Origin: Cryptomeria japonica
Taxonomy: Eukaryota; Streptophyta; Pinopsida; Cupressales; Cupressaceae
Assembly: GCF_030272615.1 (NCBI RefSeq)
Contig: NC_081414.1
Coordinates: forward strand, 339,182,502 to 339,246,501
Direction of reading: 5' to 3'
Length of the DNA: 64,000 nt
Shown piece by piece: positions 55,450 to 64,000 of the stretch (the stretch's first letter is position 1; each line of letters begins with the position of its first letter). The position numbers were made by a program, and so were the translations under genes. The notes beneath the pieces are model-generated. The model was not told the origin of the DNA. It saw only the letters and a program-made list of their open reading frames with translations, and did no database searches.

Positions 55450-56505
55450 TGTTGGTATTTTGGTATGGTTTTTTCATTGATGTCAACACCTACTAAATAC
55501 ACCTACTTTGGAGATCTAGCAACATTCACCGGCAAATAGTAAACTGTGCAAATAGTTACCAGTATATGGTTAACCGGCAGGATATAATGTTCACCGGTAC
55601 CTGCATTGACATGGAAGACATTTGGTAATGTCGAAGACATCATGTGGACACTTTACTTTGAAGTAATAATCATTGGTATATTCTCATTTGCATATTTGAT
55701 TTTACTGGCAAATAGGTCCAAGTTATCTAGGGTTACACCGACAGGTTTATCTTTTCCAGATTAGCATGGCACACTATGGAGTTGATTTATTATTGTTGTA
55801 AATGCATTAAGTTGACATGTTCAATTGATTATTGCATCAGATATTGTATTGTTTGTAAAATGTTTTTATTGTAATATCTTGTAGAGCCGACCTACTAAAA
55901 TTGGTCTTAGGGTATGGTATAAATGTAAGATCTTATTTGGAAGATCAAGTGTCGAATGCGAAAAAGATTTAAGGAAGGGTATATGCGAGATCAAGCAGTA
56001 ATATACATGAAGACATCATTTGAAGGTGAAGTTAGGTTTTTTTAGAAGCATATCAGCATTACACCAGTACTGAATCCAACATATGAAGATGCTATTTTGT
56101 GCAGTACACTCTCATTGGATTTAACCATCCAACTATAGTCAATGTGACTCCAATTTGTGATTGAGCAGTGAGCTCTAGGCTGTTGGCCTTTCTGCATGTG
56201 CAGACCCCTCTTTGTACACTTACTATGTGCAGTAGTATCATCTGGTTGTGGGTAAGGTTTCCCACCATGGTCTTTCTCCTTACAGGGTTTCCACATACAA
56301 ATATTGGTGTCATGTGTTGTGGGTGACTTTATGTTTTTGCTTCATGCATTAATTCTTACCGGTATAGCAATTTTCTGTTAACACTGTTTACCGGCATACT
56401 TAATTGTCTTACCAATATTAAGCATTAAGTTGGTTAATAAGATTTTGGTTTGAATTTATTAGACAACTGATTCCCCCCCCCTCTCAGTTGTCTTCGGGAC
56501 CTACA
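55450..56505 (+). repeat. Element D 5' LTR
   Basis: It starts TGTTGGTATTTTGGTATGG and ends CTTCGGGACCTACA. Near its 3' end is the tract GATTCCCCCCCCCTCTCAG, the sense form of the G tracts seen in the minus-strand elements. Several candidate AT-rich promoter stretches exist, but no TATA box can be fixed with certainty. Confidence 0.93.
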
Positions 56506-56507
56506 AT

Positions 56508-56520
56508 TGGTATCAGAGCC
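56508..56520 (+). other. Element D primer binding site
   Basis: TGGTATCAGAGCC lies 2 bp after the LTR end and is complementary to the 3' end of initiator methionine tRNA. Confidence 0.92.
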
Positions 56521-56562
56521 TAGGCCTCTTTTTGCAGAAGTTTAACAACTTGAGGAGATCCA

Positions 56563-59500
56563 ATGTCTACTAATTATTTCAGAAAGGATAGTCCTAAACC
56601 TGATGGAACCAACTATGGGATATGGAAAATCAAAATGGAGACACATCTGAATTGCATTGGTAAAGACATCTGGGAAGTTACTAAGAATGGTTATACTACT
56701 GCTGTAGCTGGTCAGACTACTCCCATTACTTTAGCTAAAGATGAAGAAAATGATTGCAAAGCACGAGAAGCACTTTTGAGCTCATTATCAGATCAACAAA
56801 TCATGGGATTATCAGATAGATCCATTGCAAAAGCTATTTGGGATCATTTGGAAACACTAAATGAAGGGGATTCGATTGTCAAAATTGCAAAACTTGAAAG
56901 CTTCCGAGTCAGGTATGAACATCTGAAAATGGAAGAAGATGAAAGGATTTCTGCTTTTATGGAAAGAGTAAATGAAATTGTTTTGGGTATCAAATGTTGT
57001 GGAGGAACCTTGAGTGAAGATGAGATTGTTTCAAAAATCTTAAGAGGTTTGCCACTGGCATATAAAATGAAGGTTACTGCTATAAATGAGTTGAGAACAA
57101 TGCCTAATACATCAGTAACTAGGGATACATTGATTGGAAAACTTTCAGCTTTTGAAATTGAGGAATTTGGTCTTGCTGCTACTATAAAAACTGATTTGGC
57201 CTTCAAAGCATCAACATCATCTGCTCCATCTTTTGACAAATCAGACTGGAGAGCCTTTTATGCAAGAGAACTTGAAGAAACCAGGAAGGAGAATGAAGAT
57301 CTTGAAGAACTTGAAGCACTATTTGCAAGAAAAATGCCAAAAGGTCCAATTGGAAGTAAGTATGAAGGTAAAGCACCCTTTAAATGTTTCAACTACAAAA
57401 AGATTGGTCATATGGCTTCAAGATGCCCTGATAGACATGCTAGAATAAGAGAAGAAGCTAGAAGGACATACAAACCTAATCCTGAATAACAGAGATACAG
57501 ATTTAAGAAAAACAAAGATAAATCTTGTTACATTGTTGATGAAGGTGTGACTGATGATTCTGATGAGGATCCAACAGACAACGGATGGGTCTTTATTGCT
57601 ATAACAGAAGATCAACTGGTACCTATTGCTCAACCAGTAGAACAAGCCCTAGCAGCTAAAGTTGAATCAAAGGATGAATGGATTATTGACTCAGGATGCT
57701 CACATCACATGACTAGAGACAAAGGTAAATTATTGAACTTTCAAGAATACAATGGAGGTTTAGTAAGATTCGGAGATGACAAAGTCTGTTCAATCGAAGG
57801 TAAGGGTTCAATATCTCTTGACGGTAAACATAACACTGACAATGTCTACTATGTTGAAGGATTAAAACATAATCTTTTAAGTGTTGGTCAATTAGTTGAG
57901 AAAGGTTTTCAGTTACAATTTAAAAATGGAAAATGCAAAATCATGAATAGAACTAGTTTGGAAATTGCAACCGGTAATTAGACTAGAGGTAATATCTTTC
58001 ATTTGAATAACAGTGAAAAGGCATGCTTAAGTGCACATATAGATGAAAGTTGGATATGGCATAAAAGACTATGTCATGTAAATTTTGATTGCATGGTAAA
58101 AATCAGTACTTCTAAGGCAGTTAGAGATCTACCTAAAATTATGAAACCTCATAATACAATTTGCAAGGAATGTCAATTTGGAAAACAGGTTAGAGCTAGT
58201 TTCAAAAGTATTTTAGAAAAATCCTATAATGCTCTTGATTTAATTCACACTGATTTATGTGGTCCCGCTAGAACTAAAAGTTTACAACGTGATAGATATT
58301 TCATGCTAATTATTGATGATTATTCTAGAATGTGTTGGGTTACTTTTCTCAGAGAAAAATCAAAAGCACTTGGGAAGTTGAAGCTATTCAAAGCAATGGT
58401 TGAAAATGAAACCGGTAAGAAAATTAAATGTTTAAGATCAGATCAAGGAGGAGAATTCACATCTAGATATTTTAATACATTCTATGAAGTAAATGGAATC
58501 GAAAGACAATTATCAGCACCTCGGACACCACAACAGAATGGAGTTGTTGAAAGGAACAATAGAACTATTTTGGATGCAGCAAGAAGTATGTTATCAGAAG
58601 CAAATCTACCACATGTGTACTACAGAGAGGCAGTAAGCACTGCTATCTATACATTCAACAAAGTTCACATCAAAGGTGAAACTGGTAAGACCCCTCATGA
58701 ACTATGGTTTGGTAATACTCCTACTCTTAAGTATTTCAAAATTTTTGGAAGTAAATGTTATATTAGAAGAGATGAGTATATTGGCAAGTTTGATCCTAGA
58801 AGTGATGAAGGAATATTTCTTGGTTATTCATCTAAGAGTAAAGCTTATAGATGTTTTAATAAAAGATTACAGAAAATTGTTGAAAGTACAAATGTAAAGA
58901 TTGATGAACAATTCAGAGGAACTTCAAGGTATATAGACTCTGAACCGGTAATAGAAATTATGACAAATGAACCAATAGTAAATCCACCGATACAGAATGA
59001 TGATCCAATTACTCCGGTATCATCAGAGGATTCCACGGTAATTGAAGAACAACAATAGACTAAGATACCCCGGTATGTAAGACTGAATCATTCTGAAGAT
59101 TAGATAATTGCAAGCAAATTTAAAGGAGTCATGACTAGAGGAAGATTGGCAAATGAAGAGGTATGTCTTATTTCTCAAATTGAACCATTATCTATCAATG
59201 AGGCATGTGAAGATAAATTTTGGATTAAAGCTATGGAAGAAGAACTAGGACAAATTGAGAAAACTTAATACTTGGACATTATTTCCCCGGCCTAAAAATA
59301 AAAATGTAATTGGAACCAAATGGGTATTTAGAAACAAACTCAATGAAGATGGTAAGGTTGTCAAAAATAAAGCAAAACTAGTGTGTAAGGGATATTCTCA
59401 GAAAGAAGGAGTTGATTACAATGAAACCTTTGCACTGGTAGCCAGAATTGAGGCAGTTAGATTATTCTTGGCCTTTGCATCTCACAAGGATTATAAAGTT

Positions 59501-60705
59501 TATCAAATGGATATTAAATGTGCATTCTTGAAGAGGAAGTCTATATTGAACAACCTGATGAATTTTCCTTGATAGATGACAATGATATGGTTTGCAGATT
59601 AAGAAAAGCTCTGTGTGGATTAAAACAAGCTCCAAGAGCTTGGTATGCAAGATTGGATAAGTATCTTTTAAAAATTGGTTTTACTAAAGGAAATGTAGAT
59701 AGCAATTTATATTACAAAGTAACTAATGATGACATCTTGATTATGGAAGTATTTGTTGATGATATAATCTTTGGAGGAGAAGATGGATTATGCAAAGAAT
59801 TTTCTCTTGAAATGCAGCATGAATTTGAAATGTCTATGATTGGAGAAATAAAATTCTTTTTAGGATTGCAGATTTTACAAATTGATAAAGGCATATTTTT
59901 TAGTCAATCTAAGTACTTGAAAGAACTACTTAAGAAATTTGGGATGGAGAACTCTAAACCGGTAAGCGCACCTATGACTACAAATGACAAATTATCTCAA
60001 AGGGATGAATCTACACCTATTAATCCAACTAGATACAAATCTATGATAGGAGGTTTACTGTATTTGACACAAACCAGACCTGATATTATCAATGCAGTAT
60101 GTATAGTTTCTAGATTTCAAAGTAATCCCAGGGAAAATCATGAATCTATAGTAAAAAGGATTTTCTGGTACTTACAAGGCACAACAAATCTTGGATTATG
60201 GTATCCTAAAGATGAAAATTTTGATCTATATGCATACACAAATGCAAATTGGGCAGGAGATGTGTATGATAGAAAAAGCACCACTGGAGGAGCATTCTTT
60301 CTTGGAAAGAGATTAGTTTCTTGGTTAAGTAAGAAATAGAGTTGTACATCTTTATCAATAGTAGAATCAAAATATGTTGCAGCAGCAACAAACTGTACAC
60401 AGGTACTTTGGCTTAAGCAAATGTTGAAAGACATAAAGGTAAAATGCAAGGAACCTATTACTATATATTGTGATAACACTGCAGCAATTGATATATCTAA
60501 GAATCTAGTATTACATTCTAAAACAAAACATGTTTCTATCAATTTGAATTTTCTAAGGGAAAAAGTTGAAGAAAAGGAGATAAAACTAGTTTATGTGAAT
60601 ACTAAAGAGCAACTTGCAGATATTATCACAAAACCTTTGCCTAAGGAAACTTTTGAGTATCTCAGAGATCAGGTTAGAGCCTTACCTCCAATAGTAGAGA
60701 CTTAG
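56563..60705 (+). pseudogene. Element D gag-pol polyprotein (copia), decayed
   Basis: It starts MSTNYFRKDSPKPDGTNYGI, a typical copia Gag opening. Gag has a knuckle with the second Cys lost (CFNYKKIGHMASRC). Protease IIDSGCSHHMTRDKGK is intact (57690). Integrase keeps all three catalytic sites: HTDLC (58246), RSDQGGEFTS (58435) and NGVVERNN (58535). RT has [15 protein letters not shown] and VFVDDIIFGGEDG (59750). RNase H ends at 60705 (TKPLPKETFEYL). Damage: in-frame stops at 57487, 57979, 59056, 59101 and 60337, a frameshift near 59263, and a short deletion near 59528 after KCAFL. Integrase looks sound, but the polyprotein cannot be made whole. Confidence 0.93.
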
Positions 60706-61072
60706 ATAGTTGATGATTTTCATCAACCGGTAGAATTAAATGGACAAATATTTTATTCCGATATTTGATGAGGAAGCTACTTCTTAAGGGGAGTAGTTGG
60801 TATATTGAATTGGTTGGTATTTTGTATGAACTTGACCTTTTGTGACTTTGGCATTTGATGTCAAAGGGGGAGAGTTATATGGAAAAACATTAGGGAGAGA
60901 TGTATGAAAATGCATTATCTTTTTGAGGAGAGATTGGTATGAGAGTTTGGTATAAACACATATTACTCCTAGGGGGAGAAATGGAGATTGTATTGTTTAT
61001 ACTTGGCATTTCTATTTTGGCACTTTGATGGTTTTTCCATCTTGTGTTGCCATCAATGCCAAAGGGGGAGAT
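60706..61072 (+). other. Element D 3' untranslated region and polypurine tract
   Basis: The tract GCCAAAGGGGGAGATTG (61058-61074) directly precedes the 3' LTR. Three other purine blocks with the same core occur upstream: AAGGGGAGTAG (60786), AAAGGGGGAGAG (60863) and AGGGGGAGAAAT (60970). No gene was seen. The extra purine blocks may act as additional plus-strand primers. Confidence 0.75.
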
Positions 61073-62128
61073 TGTTGGTATTTTGGTATGGTTTTGTCAT
61101 TGATGTCAACACCTGCTAAATACACCTACTTTGGAGATCCAACAACATTCACCGGCAAATAGTAAACTGTGCAAACAGTTACCGGTATATGGTTAACCGG
61201 TAGGATATAATGTTCACCGGTACCTGCATTGACATGGAAGACATTTGGTAATGTCGAAGACATCATGTGGACACTTTACTTTGAAGTAATAATCATTGGT
61301 ATCTTCTCATTTGCATATTTTCTTTTACCGACAAATAGGTCCAGGTTATCTAGGGTTACACTGGCAGGTTTATCTTTTCTAGATCAGCATGGCACGCTAT
61401 GGAGTTGATTTATTATTGTTGTAAATGCATTAAGCCGACATGTTCAATTGGTTATTGCATCGGATATTGTATTGTTTGTAAAATGTTTTTATTGTAATAG
61501 CTTGTAGAGCCGACCTACTAAAATTGGTCTTAGGGTATGGTATAAATGTAAGATCTTATTTGTAAGATCAAGTGTGGAATGCGAAAAAGATTTAAGGAAG
61601 GGTATATGCGAGATCAAGCAGTAATATACATGAAGACATCATTTGAAGGTGAAGTTAGGTTTTTGTAGAAGCATATCAGCATTACACCGGTACTGAATCT
61701 AGCATATGAAGATGCTATTTTGTGCAATACATTCTCATTGGATTTAACCATCCAACTGTAGTCAGTGTGACTTCCATTTGTGATTGAGTAGTGAGCTCTA
61801 GGTTATTGGCTTTCTGCATTTGCAGACCCCTCTTTGTACACTTACTATCTGCAGTAGTATCATCTGATTGTGGGTAATGTTTCCCACCATGGTTTTTCCC
61901 CTTATAGGATTTCCATGTACAAATATTGGTGTCATTTGTTGTGGGTGACTTTATGTTTTTGCTTCATGCATTAATTCTTACCGGTATAGCAATTTTTTGT
62001 TAACACTGTTTACCAGCATACTTAACTATCTTACTGGTATTAAGTATTAAGTTGGTTAGTAAGATTTTGGTCTGAATTTATTAGACAACGGATTCCCCCC
62101 CCCCTCTCAGTTGTCTCCGGGACCTACA
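61073..62128 (+). repeat. Element D 3' LTR
   Basis: It starts TGTTGGTATTTTGGTATGG and ends CTCCGGGACCTACA, equal in length to the 5' LTR. ATCTT follows, then element C resumes at 62134. Confidence 0.95.
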
Positions 62129-62133
62129 ATCTT

Positions 62134-63645
62134 TACCATGCAATCAAAGTTTACATGACAGAGTCTCTTATGCCATAGCCAACTTTCATCAATGTGTGCA
62201 ATCAAGCATGTCTTTTCACTGTTATTCAAATGAAAGATATTACCTCTAGTCTGATTAGCGGTTGCAATTTCTAATCCAGTTCTATTCATGATTTTGCATT
62301 TCCCATTTTTAAATTGTAACTGAAATCCTTTCTCAACTAATTGACCAACACTCAAAAGATTATACTTTAAACCTTCAACATAGTAGACATTGTCAATGTT
62401 ATGCTTACCATCAAGAGATATTGAAGCCTTACCTCTGATTTGACAAGCTTTGTCATCTCCAAATCTTACTAAGCCTCCATTATATTCTTGAAAGTTCAAG
62501 AATTTACCTTTATCACTTGTCATATGATGCGAGCATCTAGAATCAATGATCCATTCATCTTTTACTTCAATCTTAGCTTCCAAGGCCTGCTCTATCGATT
62601 GGACTGCAGGTGTCAGTTGATCTTCTGTTATAGCAACAAAAACCCATCCATTATCTGTCAGATCATCATCAGAATCAACAGTCACTCCTTCATCAGCTAC
62701 ATAACAAGATTTGTCCTTGTTCTTCTTAAATTTGTATCTCTGATATTCAGGGTTAGGCTTGTATGTCCTTCTAGCTTCTTCTCTTAGTCTATCATGTCTA
62801 TCAGGGCATCTTGAAGCCATATGACCAATCTTATTAGAGTTAAAACATTTAAAGGGTGCTTTACCTTCATACTTACTTCCAACTGGACCTTTAGGCATTT
62901 TTCTTGCAAATAGTACTTCAAGCTCTTCAAGTTCTTCATTTTCTTTCCTGCTTTCCTCAAGTTCTCTTGCATAAAAGGCTTTCCAATCAGATTTGTCAAA
63001 TGATGATGCAGATGAAGTTGATTCTTTAAAGGCTAAATCTGTATTTATAGTAGCAACAAGACCAAATTCCTCAATTTCAAAGGCTGAAAGTTTTCCAATC
63101 AATATATCCCTAGTTACTAATGTATTAGGCATTGTTCTTAACTCATTTATTATAGTAGCCTTCATTTTATATGTCGGTGGAAATCCTCTTAAAACTTTTG
63201 AAATAATTTCATCTTCACTTAAGGTTCCTCCACAACATTTAATACCCAAAACAATTTCATTTACTCTTTACATAAAAGCAGAAATTCTTTCATCTTCTTC
63301 CATTTTCAGATTTTCATACCTGACCCAGAAGCTTTCAAGTTTTGCAATTTTGACTATGGAATATCCTTCATTTAGTGTTTCCAAATGATCCTAAATAGCT
63401 TTAGCAGTTGATCTGTCTAATAATCCTATGATTTGTTGTTTTGTTAATGTGCTCAAGAGTGCTTCCCTTGCTTTGCAATCATTTTCCTCATCTTTAGTCA
63501 AGTTAGGTGGATTAGGTTGACTGGTAGTAGTAGCAGTATAACCAATCTTTGTAACATCCAGATGTGTCTCCATTCTGATGTTCCATATTCCATAGTTGGT
63601 TCCATCAAGTTTAGGACTATCGTTCATGAAATAGTTAGTAGACAT
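62134..63645 (-). pseudogene. Element C gag-PR part
   Basis: It starts at ATG 63645 with MSTNYFMNDSPKLDGTNYGI, nearly the same as element D. Relative to D, 8 residues are missing after METHL. Two early stops lie near 63393 and 63268. Gag continues with CCGGTLSEDEIISKVLRG. The knuckle reads CFNSNKIGHMASRC, with Ser for the second Cys. Protease reads IIDSRCSHHMT, with Arg for Gly of DSG. The fragment ends in the GAG-pre-integrase region (LCHVNFDCMVKI) at the insertion point of D and continues at 55449. Confidence 0.92.
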
Positions 63646-63689
63646 TGGATCTCCTCAAGCTGTTAAACTTCTGCAAAAAGAGGACTAGG

Positions 63690-63702
63690 CTCTGATACCA
63701 AT
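63690..63702 (-). other. Element C primer binding site
   Basis: The minus strand reads AATTGGTATCAGAG beside the 5' LTR start at 63703, the same initiator-Met tRNA site as in D. Confidence 0.88.
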
Positions 63703-64000
63703 TGTTAGGTCCCAGAGGCAACTAAGAGGGGGGGGTGAATCAGTTGTCTAATATAATTTAAACCAAAAACAACTTAACCAAGTTATCACTTAATACCGGT
63801 GAACTAGTCTATTATACCGGTGGACAACTTTAACAGATAAATGCAATACTGGTAAAGATTAATGCATGAAATAAAAAGACAAAGTCAACCACAACACATA
63901 ACACCAATATTTGTATGTGGAAACCCTGTAAGGGGAAAACCATAGTGGGAAACCTTACCCATAATTAGATGATACTACTACAGATAGTAAGTGTACATAA
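63703..64000 (-). repeat. Element C 5' LTR, cut by the window edge
   Basis: It starts TGTTAGGTCCCAGAGGCAAC and matches the C 3' LTR at 51440 onward. Only the first 298 bp are in the window. About 740 bp more, and a duplication of the 3' flank, should follow. Confidence 0.92.

Larger units (their letters stand above)
55450..62128 (+). mobile_element. Element D: full-length Ty1/copia element inside element C
   Basis: Both LTRs are 1056 bp (55450-56505 and 61073-62128), flanked by ATCTT (55445-55449 and 62129-62133). Primer site, gag-pol and polypurine tract are all in place on the plus strand, 6679 bp in all. It belongs to the same family as its host element C but in the opposite orientation. 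LTRs differ at roughly 20 positions in the first 400 bp compared by eye, so the insertion is not recent. The coding region has stops and frameshifts. Confidence 0.95.

Overview
This is a stretch of a large, AT-rich plant nuclear genome made almost entirely of nested LTR retrotransposons. A seed plant is clear from the Ty1/copia and Tat-type Ty3/gypsy families, the initiator-Met tRNA primer sites and the plant mobile domain gene. A gymnosperm is possible but not proven. No bacterial, organellar, rRNA or tRNA gene was seen.

The oldest readable layer is one intron-containing gene on the + strand, called gene X here. Its exons lie at 1203-1400, 21467-22987, 23110-23271, 23373-23474, 23588-23763, 36494-36635 and 36783-37126. 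It looks like a degenerate DDE-transposase-like gene of unknown function. Two retroelements split it, and each left a clean 5-bp target duplication inside an exon.

Left block, 1401-21461: a non-autonomous LTR element on the minus strand (element E, target duplication ATTTG), arranged as LTR-internal-LTR-internal-LTR. Its internal regions encode a coiled-coil/zinc-knuckle gag-like ORF1 and a long unrecognised ORF2, with no reverse transcriptase or integrase. A Ty1/copia element F (7124-15139, duplication TAATT) sits in ORF1 of the first unit. F is itself interrupted by a solo LTR G (10723-11771, duplication GAAAT).

Middle block, 23764-36488: a 12.7-kb Tat-lineage Ty3/gypsy element (duplication AGAAT). 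Its pol is almost intact, with PR, G-patch-like, RT, RNase H, a second RNase H and INT, but no gag is recognisable. On its antisense strand, between pol and the 3' LTR, lies a broken, intron-containing plant mobile domain gene.

Spacer, 37127-38217: a TA microsatellite and a family of tandem repeats. An E-type LTR fragment follows at 38218-38690.

Right block, 38691-64000: four copia elements. A (minus) is split by B (41829-49257, minus, duplication CTGCC) and again by C (51440 to beyond the window, minus). C is split by D (55450-62128, plus, duplication ATCTT). C and D are the same family in opposite orientations. All copia reading frames carry stops, frameshifts or lost catalytic residues, so no autonomous copia element is visible. 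The copia elements and E share primer sites, polypurine tracts and a conserved C-rich U5 end, which suggests E was moved by copia machinery.
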